From positions 310,001-374,000 of the forward strand of contig NZ_JAASQJ010000003.1 of assembly GCF_011762185.1 (NCBI RefSeq): DNA of 64,000 bases, given 5' to 3'. The notes beneath the pieces are model-generated. The model searched no databases and was not told the origin of the DNA. It was given only the letters and a program-made list of their open reading frames with translations. Shown piece by piece: positions 36,186 through 43,187 of the stretch (position 1 is the first letter of the stretch; the number at the start of each line of letters is the position of its first letter). A program made the position numbers and the translations under genes. This DNA is from Dyadobacter arcticus. GTDB lineage: Bacteria; Bacteroidota; Bacteroidia; Cytophagales; Spirosomataceae.

Positions 36186-36671
36186 CTACAATTGCCTCAA
36201 CGTCTCAAAAATTTTCTCGTGTGGCTGCGTGCCTTCATATGTTTTTACAAGATTCCCCTTCTTGTCGTAAATGGCTATGTATGGGAATGAACGGATCTGA
36301 TAATACTTCTGAACAATCGCCGAATTCCCCTCTGTTCCTACTTTGAAGTTGGAGCGAGATGCAAGGCCATATTGGGTCACAAAAGGTTTTAACATATCCA
36401 TTGCCTGGAAAGTGACCATCACCACCTGTTTATTGGCAACAACATTATAATTCTTGACCAGATCCTTGGTGAAATCCTGGCAATGGTCGCAGTCTGGCGA
36501 AAAATAGATAAGCACCACCGGACCTGGTACAAGCTGAGAATAATTATAAAGCTGGCCGTTAGTAAGCCTTATGGAAAACGGAGCTATTTTGTTAGTTCCG
36601 GTCGTCGATTGAGCAAAGCAATTGAATAGTGGGCCAAGAATTAAAAGCAGGACGAAGAGCTTGCGGTTCAT
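36186..36671 (-). CDS. Exported thioredoxin-fold protein (TlpA/redoxin-like)
   Basis: 161 residues, signal peptide 1-20 (ending C-F-A-Q). The thioredoxin fold carries the redox motif C-D-H-C in Y-F-S-P-D-C-D-H-C-Q near residue 58, with the cis-Pro region R-S-F-P-Y-I-A near 128. It is a periplasmic thiol oxidoreductase of the TlpA/ResA group; partner proteins are not evident. It converges on the frameshifted enolase-type gene. Confidence 0.85.
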   Translation of the reverse strand: MNRKLFVLLLILGPLFNCFAQSTTGTNKIAPFSIRLTNGQLYNYSQLVPGPVVLIYFSPDCDHCQDFTKDLVKNYNVVANKQVVMVTFQAMDMLKPFVTQYGLASRSNFKVGTEGNSAIVQKYYQIRSFPYIAIYDKKGNLVKTYEGTQPHEKIFETLRQL

Positions 36672-36722
36672 ATTAAATGCGTATTTGTTTAATAATTAAA
36701 CGCAAGATATCAATCAGAAATG

Positions 36723-37244
36723 CTATCCAGCTACTTTTTCATTTACTTTTTTCAAAATATTCTGCAATTGGTGCGTGTGTCTTTTGGAATGACTGATGAT
36801 GAATATCAGCCATTCCAGCCGCGTTAACTCGCCCATCTGCGGAAGCGGGAAGCTCGTGCAGGTGAGGGTCAGGTCTTCCGTTGCTGCCAGCTTGGTAACC
36901 TCGTGCCGCTCTTTTTGAAAAGCCTGCAAAAGCGTCTTCTGATCATGAGGCCCGTCTGATGGGATGATAAAGTCCGGTGATTGCAGTTTGGTGCTGAAAT
37001 CCAGAAAAATTCCTTCGATCATCGGGACTTTTTCATCGGCCGCACGTTTTGTATCGGCTGTTTTACCCATTAATACATCCGGTAGTCCGGTTTCAGATTT
37101 AAGGATGTGTTCTACAACCTGTCCGGCAGTCCAGCTGCCTTCGAAGGGAACCGTATTCACTTGTTCAGGTTCAAATTGAGCAAGCGTATGCGAGAAACCG
37201 GCCGTCGTCTCATCCAGCATTTTGACAATTTCGTTGGTTTGCAT
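36723..37244 (-). CDS. DinB-family protein
   Basis: 173 residues from M-Q-T-N-E-I-V; the frame open to 37268 would overlap the upstream stop. DinB four-helix bundle with His in V-V-E-H-I-L near 50 and S-H-S-K-R-H-T-H-Q near 155-163, fitting a three-His metal site. Probable metal-dependent thiol transferase or hydrolase of unknown substrate. Last gene of the minus-strand run DUF1579, hypothetical, DoxX, AHSA1, DinB. Confidence 0.85.
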   Translation of the reverse strand: MQTNEIVKMLDETTAGFSHTLAQFEPEQVNTVPFEGSWTAGQVVEHILKSETGLPDVLMGKTADTKRAADEKVPMIEGIFLDFSTKLQSPDFIIPSDGPHDQKTLLQAFQKERHEVTKLAATEDLTLTCTSFPLPQMGELTRLEWLIFIISHSKRHTHQLQNILKKVNEKVAG

Positions 37245-37264
37245 GATTTTTAGTTTGTTGATGA

Positions 37265-37711
37265 TCAATCGTTTTCAGATAATGCCTTTATTCTTACCAA
37301 TGCTTTATCCCAAGCTCCGGACATATAATCAAAAAATTCGCTGCCCATATCGCATTCAATGTCGAGACGGGACCCAGAATCAATTTTTGTCAGCCAATAA
37401 CATTCCTTATAACCCTTGACACTTTGGGCTAGCTCACTATCGTAATCTTCCAATCCGTCCGTTACCACGCCATTGTATTGTACGATCAACTCCTGGCCAG
37501 GAATATTAGAGGCGACTACGCCTGCCAGACCACTTTTGGTATCGTCTATGAAAATGGCTTTGCTTCCTTCTTTCCAGTCGGTGATCGCAAAATTACCTTC
37601 TCCAAATTCAGCAAACCATTGTCGGGTGTATTCATCGGTGGTCAACACGCTCCACACTTTTTCCTGGGAAGCATTGATGTCGACAGATTTTTTAATCAGC
37701 ATATTTTCCAT
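37265..37711 (-). CDS. AHSA1/SRPBCC-family protein
   Basis: 148 residues. The START-like fold is shown by I-K-K-S-V-D-I-N-A-S-Q-E-K-V-W-S-V-L-T at the N-terminus, W-K-E-G-S-K-A-I-F in the middle and a long C-terminal helix (A-W-D-K-A-L-V-R-I). Members bind small hydrophobic ligands in a deep cavity. It follows DoxX by 44 bp and precedes DinB by 20 bp in the same direction, in the operon behind the direct-repeat site at 39028. Confidence 0.85.
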   Translation of the reverse strand: MENMLIKKSVDINASQEKVWSVLTTDEYTRQWFAEFGEGNFAITDWKEGSKAIFIDDTKSGLAGVVASNIPGQELIVQYNGVVTDGLEDYDSELAQSVKGYKECYWLTKIDSGSRLDIECDMGSEFFDYMSGAWDKALVRIKALSEND

Positions 37712-37755
37712 TTTTCGATATTGTTTATAGTTTGTAATGTTTAAGCGTAAATATT

Positions 37756-38136
37756 TTATATCGCAAGAGATACTTCGGACTCTTTCTTATGGTAATAGAA
37801 ATAAGAAGCTCCCAGTAATACGAGGCCTACAATTAACCCACCCCACATTTGCACGCCATCGCCAAAAGCAACATGTGAGTAAAGTGCTCCAAACATATCA
37901 TAAGCGAGGCCAGCATACGCCCATTCCTTTATTCTTGGATAACCGGGGATAAGGATCGCAATGATTCCCAGGATTTTCATCACACCGAGAAAAGGAACCA
38001 GATAAGTTGGATAACCAATCCTTGTGACGTGCTCCACAGCTTCCGGTGCCGAAATCGCGTCATAAACCGAACCGATACCCAACATGACGGAAAGCAGGCC
38101 GGTTAATATCCAGTAAATTATTTTTGTTTTTTTCAT
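37756..38136 (-). CDS. DoxX-family membrane protein
   Basis: 126 residues with four predicted membrane helices (about 7-24, 43-63, 71-87 and 96-113). The DoxX-like pattern is present: G-I-G-S-V-Y-D, F-L-G-V-M-K-I-L-G-I-I-A-I-L-I-P-G and W-A-Y-A-G-L-A-Y-D. The family has been linked to redox or detoxification roles but without a settled reaction. It is part of the five-gene DUF1579-to-DinB run. Confidence 0.85.
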   Translation of the reverse strand: MKKTKIIYWILTGLLSVMLGIGSVYDAISAPEAVEHVTRIGYPTYLVPFLGVMKILGIIAILIPGYPRIKEWAYAGLAYDMFGALYSHVAFGDGVQMWGGLIVGLVLLGASYFYYHKKESEVSLAI

Positions 38137-38185
38137 TTTTGGTAAGTGATTAGGTTAGATATGATTAAATATTAAATAAGATAAA

Positions 38186-38461
38186 TTAAATGCCGGTAAA
38201 GACTATACGATGGTTTACCAATTGGTTCATTGACATAACGTGAGCATCATCTTTCATCACTTCCGCATGATATCCGAACTCCCTCATCAACCGGATCAGG
38301 CTTGCCGCGCATACTTCTTCCCTGGAATTCACACATAACACCTTATCACAATCTTCCAGATCGAAAGTAGCGGAGCAGCCAATAAATGTTCGCTGGATAA
38401 GATCTATAAGCAGGCGTGCCTGGTTTTGCAACGCAACATTCGTCTTAAAAACTTCGGTCAT
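38186..38461 (-). CDS. Small conserved Bacteroidota hypothetical protein
   Basis: 91 residues, soluble. Recognisable pattern: N-V-A-L-Q-N-Q-A-R-L-L-I-D-L-I, then F-D-L-E-D-C-D-K-V-L-C-V and F-G-Y-H-A-E-V-M. I have the impression of a widespread small Bacteroidota family with the D-L-E-D-C-D-K core, without known function; the alternation of helix and strand suggests an alpha/beta sandwich of the ferredoxin-like type. Its gene lies 12 bp after the DUF1579 gene and 49 bp before doxX. Confidence 0.7.
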   Translation of the reverse strand: MTEVFKTNVALQNQARLLIDLIQRTFIGCSATFDLEDCDKVLCVNSREEVCAASLIRLMREFGYHAEVMKDDAHVMSMNQLVNHRIVFTGI

Positions 38462-38473
38462 ATACGGTCGTGT

Positions 38474-38926
38474 TTAAGGTTTTGTCAAAGCGATTTCCAT
38501 TAAATGTGTCCAGGAGTCTTCCATGCATTGTTCCCAGACTCCCGTAAGCGTTTTCATATCTGCGCTGAATATTCCATTGAATCGGAGCTCAGAAGAAAGA
38601 ATGGTCCATTGATCCCCTTCTAAGCGACCGTGCATAATGCCAGATTCCCCCTGATCGTCAAAATGCTGCATTGGATATAACTCGCTCAAGGGATCATAGC
38701 CTATCACTTCAATGCTTTGTTTCCTTTCATTCCCCATCATCACATCAACGGTATGCAAAAGAAAAAACCCGCCGGGCAGCCACTCATAAGTGTCTGTCCC
38801 GTGGAAATAGACAGGTGGGTCTCCGGGCATGGCTTGTAAGGTACCCGAGGTGTTCCATTTCCCTGCAAATGCATTCAAACGACGAAGTTCTGGTCCCGGT
38901 TTTTTAGCTTGGTTCTGATCGTCCAT
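38474..38926 (-). CDS. DUF1579-family protein
   Basis: 150 residues from M-D-D-Q-N-Q-A-K-K; the longer frame (to 38986) runs into the promoter. The lipocalin-like beta-barrel pattern of DUF1579 is visible: F-A-G-K-W-N-T-S-G-T-L, E-W-L-P-G-G-F-F-L-L-H, Y-D-P-L-S-E-L-Y and W-E-Q-C-M-E-D-S-W. It is the first gene of a five-gene run, 102 bp from the direct-repeat operator at 39028-39056. The function is unknown; ligand binding is likely. Confidence 0.8.
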   Translation of the reverse strand: MDDQNQAKKPGPELRRLNAFAGKWNTSGTLQAMPGDPPVYFHGTDTYEWLPGGFFLLHTVDVMMGNERKQSIEVIGYDPLSELYPMQHFDDQGESGIMHGRLEGDQWTILSSELRFNGIFSADMKTLTGVWEQCMEDSWTHLMEIALTKP

Positions 38927-39027
38927 GGCTTTTTTAGTTTGCTGATAACCATTACAAATGTGCGTCGGAACACACATCTTCAACACTACAAACTAACCAG
39001 GATAAAACCAAAAAAACGGACGGGATT

Positions 39028-39056
39028 TGCGACATTTTGAGGGGGGGATTGTGACA
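39028..39056 (-). promoter_or_regulatory. Direct-repeat operator, copy A, upstream of the DUF1579-DoxX-AHSA1-DinB operon
   Basis: On the minus strand, half-sites TGTCACA and TGTCGCA start 22 bp apart around an ATCCCCCCCT core. It matches copy B (48219-48247) at 23 of 29 positions and copy C (7853-7881) at 18 of 29, without gaps. Exactly 11 nt downstream lies TTTTTTTG (39009-39016), a near match to TAnnTTTG. Orientation towards the target gene is the same as in the other two copies. Confidence 0.6.
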
Positions 39057-39172
39057 AAAAAGGCGTGTTATTCGCCTGGAGAAAATGATTAATCTTTGCC
39101 AAAGTAAATTTCAATAATCAGCCTTGCAAATCAGTGACTTTACGGAGATAGTTACGTCTAAGTAAATAAACG

Positions 39173-39715
39173 ATGAGTACAGCATACAAAATCCAGGATC
39201 AATCCGCACCGCATTTTTTGACTTTCCAGATTATTGATTGGGTGGATATTCTCTCGCGAAAAGTATATAGGGATATCATCATCGACAGCATGATATTTTG
39301 CAGGCAAAGGAAGAAATTGAAAGTCTACGCCTATGTAATTATGACGAATCACATGCACGTGATCTGGCGTGCTGGAGACGATAACCTATCGGATGTGATC
39401 AGAGATTTTAAAAAATTTACTGCGAGGAAGATCATTGAAACCATTCCAGATATCCTGGAAAGCCGTGCGGATTGGATGCTGAAACGGTTTGAATTTTCGG
39501 CGAGGAAGAATGCAAGGAATAGCGTCAATCAATTTTGGACGCACGAGAACCATGCGGTTGAATTGTTTTCGCCCAGGTTTATTCAACAGAAACTGAATTA
39601 TATACATCTCAATCCGGTTAGAGCGGGCTGGGTTGAAAATGCGGAGGATTATCTGTATTCGAGCGCGCGGAATTATGCGAATTTGGATGCGCTGATGGAG
39701 ATTGAGTTTGTTTAG
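39173..39715 (+). CDS. REP-associated tyrosine transposase (RAYT, Y1 type)
   Basis: 180 residues. The HUH motif appears as T-N-H-M-H-V-I-W (near 60) and the family's conserved I-H-L-N-P-V-R-A-G-W-V and Y-L-Y-S-S-A-R-N-Y-A lie near 145-165. The catalytic Tyr is expected in the downstream helical region. RAYTs are single-copy domesticated IS200/IS605 relatives that nick and move REP hairpins. A cluster of REP-like hairpins starts 32 bp after its stop (39748-39872), the classic arrangement. Confidence 0.9.
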   Translation: MSTAYKIQDQSAPHFLTFQIIDWVDILSRKVYRDIIIDSMIFCRQRKKLKVYAYVIMTNHMHVIWRAGDDNLSDVIRDFKKFTARKIIETIPDILESRADWMLKRFEFSARKNARNSVNQFWTHENHAVELFSPRFIQQKLNYIHLNPVRAGWVENAEDYLYSSARNYANLDALMEIEFV

Positions 39716-39747
39716 CGGTGGAAGGTTGGCTATTGGCCGGTGACATT

Positions 39748-39872
39748 GTGCTAGTGCGGTCTGGAGACCGCTGTTCTCACGACCGTAGTTGAAAAACTAC
39801 GGTCAACAGTATCGTTGGTCGTAGTTTTTCAACTACGACCCTGCGTCACCCGGTCTCCAGACCGGCTAGCAC
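39748..39872. repeat. REP/BIME-like cluster of four hairpins
   Basis: Outer ends GTGCTAG (39748) and CTAGCAC (39866) are inverted. Inside each is a compact hairpin (GCGGTCT-GG-AGACCGC, 39756-39771; CCGGTCT-CC-AGACCGG, 39850-39865). Between them are two longer hairpins with 10-bp perfect arms: GACCGTAGTT/AACTACGGTC (39781-39804) and GGTCGTAGTT/AACTACGACC (39817-39840), again inverted copies of each other. The whole 125 bp is therefore an inverted pair of two-hairpin units, a BIME, directly after the RAYT gene. Confidence 0.85.
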
Positions 39873-39890
39873 AACGCCACCAACTAACCT

Positions 39891-41447
39891 TCAATTCCCC
39901 CCAGTCCCTTTCGTCCCTACCAAAAACGACGGCGGCACCGCCAAAACCGCCCCATTATCAAACTGATCAGCCCCAATATCAATACCGCCAGTTCTGGCAG
40001 CACCATCATAATCTTTCAAGACCAGTTCACCCAACACTTTCCCCATCCCAATTCCCAAACTGCCAGAAGAGAGATGAAACTGCGCATTCAGCTTAGGGTC
40101 GGAGTTCAAGCTATTGCTGTCGAAACCCGAATTCGCTTTCCAGTTGGCGAAATCTTCAAACTCCGCGTAATCATCTTCGCTAGTATCAATCCTATACTGC
40201 ATGGTGCCTGGCTTGTAATAAATATTGTTGCCGATCTCATTGGTACCTGTCAGTTTTCCCCGCAGCCGTGCCATTCTTCCGGCTGCGGCGGCTGTTTGGA
40301 CAAAAATATTATTACCTACCCTAATATTGCGGCAACCGGGATGTCTATCGCCACTTGGCGTGCCGTAAATTTCCCCTCTCGATATCATTAACGCGGAACT
40401 TCCTTCTGCGCTGGCCACATTAACCAGCGTATTATTATAAACCTGGGCACCTGACGCGGCATACAAACCCAATCCCTCACGCTTGGTATTCACCACGATA
40501 TTATTGCGGATGATCACATTAATACTTTCGTAGTAGTCAGGGTTCGTCGTGGTATTGAACCATTCGCTGTCGGTATCGAGATAACCAGCGACCAGGCCGC
40601 CTTCTCCGCAATTCATGATCAGGTTTTGTTCAAAAATGCAGTCTTTGGCCCCACCTTTTGCATAAAGTGCATTTGTGGCAATGTCGTGGAAGTAGCAATT
40701 ACGGACAACCATGCGATCGGCGTTGACATTGTCGATTCCTTCCGCATTCTGGGCTTCCACGTTGGCGGGCCCGACGCCTGAACGATAAATTTCGCAATTT
40801 AGAATATCAATATCCTTGCATCCGGGCGTAATTTTGATGCAATCGCGGCCAGTATCATGGATTTTGCAATTCAGGATTTTAACGTTGGAGATACCCTTTT
40901 TCTTATCGTAGGGGACAGAGCGATCGTCGTCCCAGTCGCTTTCAAATTTAATGCCGTAGTAATAGCCGCCAATAATTTCCAGGTTTTCCAATGTGATATC
41001 TGTTGTCCCTGGTTCGCGAAACCATAGGCAGCTGGCAATGTCTTCCACATTTGTAACTGCTTTAATCACAGCCCATTCACCAGGGTAGGAATGCATTTTG
41101 ATATGCGAGGTCCTGAATTTTATTTCCTTGCTTTCATAGGTTCCATTGCGCAATATGATCTCAATGCCTTTGTCGGGATCGGCTTGATCAGCTGCTGCCT
41201 GGATTGTCTTAAACGGCTTTGCTTCGCTACCATCATTCTGGTCATTGCCATTGGGCGAAACGTAGACTTTTCCGGTTAATGTACCAGGTTCTTCATCGTC
41301 TTCATCGGTGCCGCATCCGGGCGGCGCTTGTGGACATCCGCAGGCGGTTGCGTCGGAAGAGCATTCATCCGTTTCTATCGCTTTGTCCTTACAGCCAGTG
41401 GTAAGAAAAAGGAGCAGGATTATCCAAGAGAACAGTGATACTTTCAT
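39891..41447 (-). CDS. Lipoprotein with right-handed parallel beta-helix (pectate-lyase-like)
   Basis: 518 residues. Lipobox T-T-G-C near residue 19, then a Cys-rich linker with acidic repeats. From about 57 the domain opens V-Y-V-S-P-N-G-N-D-Q-N-D-G-S-E-A-K-P-F, the usual start of DUF1565/pectate-lyase-type beta-helices, followed by many N-C/I-I-R-N-N-I turns. Such proteins bind or cleave polyuronates at the cell surface; no catalytic residues can be fixed by eye. Its ATG overlaps the stop of the upstream lipoprotein gene (ATGA), so the two are translationally coupled. Confidence 0.85.
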   Translation of the reverse strand: MKVSLFSWIILLLFLTTGCKDKAIETDECSSDATACGCPQAPPGCGTDEDDEEPGTLTGKVYVSPNGNDQNDGSEAKPFKTIQAAADQADPDKGIEIILRNGTYESKEIKFRTSHIKMHSYPGEWAVIKAVTNVEDIASCLWFREPGTTDITLENLEIIGGYYYGIKFESDWDDDRSVPYDKKKGISNVKILNCKIHDTGRDCIKITPGCKDIDILNCEIYRSGVGPANVEAQNAEGIDNVNADRMVVRNCYFHDIATNALYAKGGAKDCIFEQNLIMNCGEGGLVAGYLDTDSEWFNTTTNPDYYESINVIIRNNIVVNTKREGLGLYAASGAQVYNNTLVNVASAEGSSALMISRGEIYGTPSGDRHPGCRNIRVGNNIFVQTAAAAGRMARLRGKLTGTNEIGNNIYYKPGTMQYRIDTSEDDYAEFEDFANWKANSGFDSNSLNSDPKLNAQFHLSSGSLGIGMGKVLGELVLKDYDGAARTGGIDIGADQFDNGAVLAVPPSFLVGTKGTGGN

Positions 41448-42295
41448 TTGCCAATATTGTATATACTCATTAAAAATGCCTTGCTGATGCGGGTTGCAGC
41501 TTTTTCACAAAGATGTCCCTGTCCTTCGGGCGCATCCACGCCTTGACCTTTACTGGGACATGAAGCGGTAGAACGATATTCGTCGCAAATTGTCCAAACT
41601 GAGCCCAATTTGCAGCTTCCGTTATTAGATTCAATGGCTTCGAGATCAAAAATCACGTCCTTGTCTTTGAATGTATCTTTCATCCATTGGGCCATATTCA
41701 TTTTGGCTGCGTTGCCTTCGTCTTTGGTTGCAATGTAAACCAATGGCGGCGTGACATGCACGAACCTTAGGCCCGGAATCTGATTTCGTAAATCATCGAT
41801 CATTGTCTTGTATGCTACTTTTACCTCATTCACATTATCGTCGGTGATGTCCGCATATCCGAATTTAAAAATGGCGATTTTAATGATAGATGCGTGGGCC
41901 AATGCATTCTTTTTGAACTCTGCAATTTTGTCCATTGGCATACCATTCGATGCGCTAAAAACATTGCCACTCAATCCCTTATTGGGCTTTTCGTTCATGT
42001 CGAAATACTCGAAGCGAAAGCCGTTGGCCGATGAACCATCTTCCAGGTCGGCGCCCACAGACTGATGCATGAATATGGTGTTCCAGCCTTTGATCCTATC
42101 TTTTTCAGACGAGGAAAGCTGTTCCCAGGCGGTAATTCCATCTGTTCCAACGATGCCAGGCTGTCCTTTGCCGGGATCAGTACCTGTTGCGGGGCCGGAT
42201 GGTCCTTCGGGGACATTGGGGGTGGGATCTTCATTTGCCGACTTAGAGCAGCCGAGAAAACAAAGTAAAAGTGCAGATAGAATGAGTTTTTTCAT
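41444..42295 (-). CDS. Lipoprotein, possible SGNH-hydrolase-like
   Basis: 283 residues with lipobox L-G-C (Cys near 16), a Pro/Gly-rich linker (about 20-50) and a soluble domain. I-F-M-H-Q-S-V-G near residue 74 may take the place of the first SGNH block, with H-V-T-P-P-L-V-Y near 180 and a C-terminal G-H-L-C-E-K-A; a Ser-His pair would fit an esterase, but this is a weak match. Several cysteines in the last 60 residues may form disulfides. Coupled by a 4-bp overlap to the beta-helix lipoprotein, suggesting joint action on a glycan. Confidence 0.5.
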   Translation of the reverse strand: MKKLILSALLLCFLGCSKSANEDPTPNVPEGPSGPATGTDPGKGQPGIVGTDGITAWEQLSSSEKDRIKGWNTIFMHQSVGADLEDGSSANGFRFEYFDMNEKPNKGLSGNVFSASNGMPMDKIAEFKKNALAHASIIKIAIFKFGYADITDDNVNEVKVAYKTMIDDLRNQIPGLRFVHVTPPLVYIATKDEGNAAKMNMAQWMKDTFKDKDVIFDLEAIESNNGSCKLGSVWTICDEYRSTASCPSKGQGVDAPEGQGHLCEKAATRISKAFLMSIYNIGK

Positions 42296-42427
42296 GGAAA
42301 TAGTTCGATTGCGGTTTCAGATATCCAAAACTATCCCTGCTTGTGGCTGCGGCCAATGGCTGATAGACCAACGACATTTTAAATAGACCAGTGACTAAAC
42401 TTTTCAGGATTTTACTGGAAAGTCTGT

Positions 42428-42435
42428 TAAATTTG
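42428..42435 (+). promoter_or_regulatory. -7 promoter box of the LytTR/histidine kinase operon
   Basis: TAAATTTG, an exact TAnnTTTG match, lies 30 bp before the ATG at 42466. No clear TTG at -33. Confidence 0.45.
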
Positions 42436-42465
42436 GTATCATAACTTACTCAATTTCCCCCCTTG

Positions 42466-43179
42466 ATGAATGCTCCCGACGCTTACAATTGCGTAATCAT
42501 CGATGACGATGAAATAGATCGGTTGACAACGCAGATGTACGCACGAAAATATCCTTTCCTTAACATTACAGGCGTATTTTCGTCGGCAGAGGAAGCAGCG
42601 TTGAAGTTGGGGAAAGAATCGGTGGATGTGTTGCTTACAGATATTGACATGCCCGGCTTGAATGGACTAGATTTCAGGGCTACCATGATGCAGGTCCCCG
42701 TTTGTGTTTTCATCACCTCTTTCCCTGATTACGCTGCCGAAGGTTTTGAAGTGGAAGCATTTGACTTTCTGGTAAAACCCATCAAATCAGAAAGATTTGA
42801 GCATTGCATGCACCGTGTCCGGAATTATTTTGAGCTGAAAAGGAAAGCGGAGCTGTTTGAATACAGTTTAGGTAGCGGCAATACAATCTTTATCAAGGAC
42901 GGGCATCAGCAGATCAAGCTTAATCTGCACGAGATCGTATATCTGGAAGCGTTAAAGGATTATACACGCATTGTCACCACGACCAAAAAATATAGTGTTC
43001 TGAGTTCGATTGGCAATTTGCTGCTTGAATCGGCCTTTCAATCTTTCCTTCGGATTCATCGGAGTTATGCAGTACAGCGGCATTTCATAGATCGCGTAAC
43101 GCCACAGCAGGTTTACGTTCGCGACTATTCGTTACCGGTCGGGCGAACTTTTAAGGATGCGCTTCTTAATTTGAAATAA
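42466..43179 (+). CDS. LytTR-family response regulator
   Basis: 237 residues from the ATG at 42466 (the frame is open three bases further to a TTG). Receiver domain with acidic I-D-D-D-E, phospho-acceptor Asp in L-L-T-D-I-D-M-P-G and Lys in L-V-K-P-I. LytTR DNA-binding domain from about 135 (E-I-V-Y-L-E-A-L-K-D-Y-T-R-I, then L-R-I-H-R-S-Y-A-V). It probably partners the kinase gene 8 bp downstream. Confidence 0.92.
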   Translation: MNAPDAYNCVIIDDDEIDRLTTQMYARKYPFLNITGVFSSAEEAALKLGKESVDVLLTDIDMPGLNGLDFRATMMQVPVCVFITSFPDYAAEGFEVEAFDFLVKPIKSERFEHCMHRVRNYFELKRKAELFEYSLGSGNTIFIKDGHQQIKLNLHEIVYLEALKDYTRIVTTTKKYSVLSSIGNLLLESAFQSFLRIHRSYAVQRHFIDRVTPQQVYVRDYSLPVGRTFKDALLNLK

Positions 43180-43187
43180 CCCTAATT

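Noticed and set aside
39061-39077. Hairpin AGGCG-CGCCT with an adjacent A/T run
   Set aside because: Only five base pairs, and no minus-strand gene ends near it, so it is not called a terminator.
39173-39872. CRISPR-like array
   Set aside because: The repeats are hairpins in inverted arrangement with no equal spacers and no cas genes; RAYT/REP explains them.
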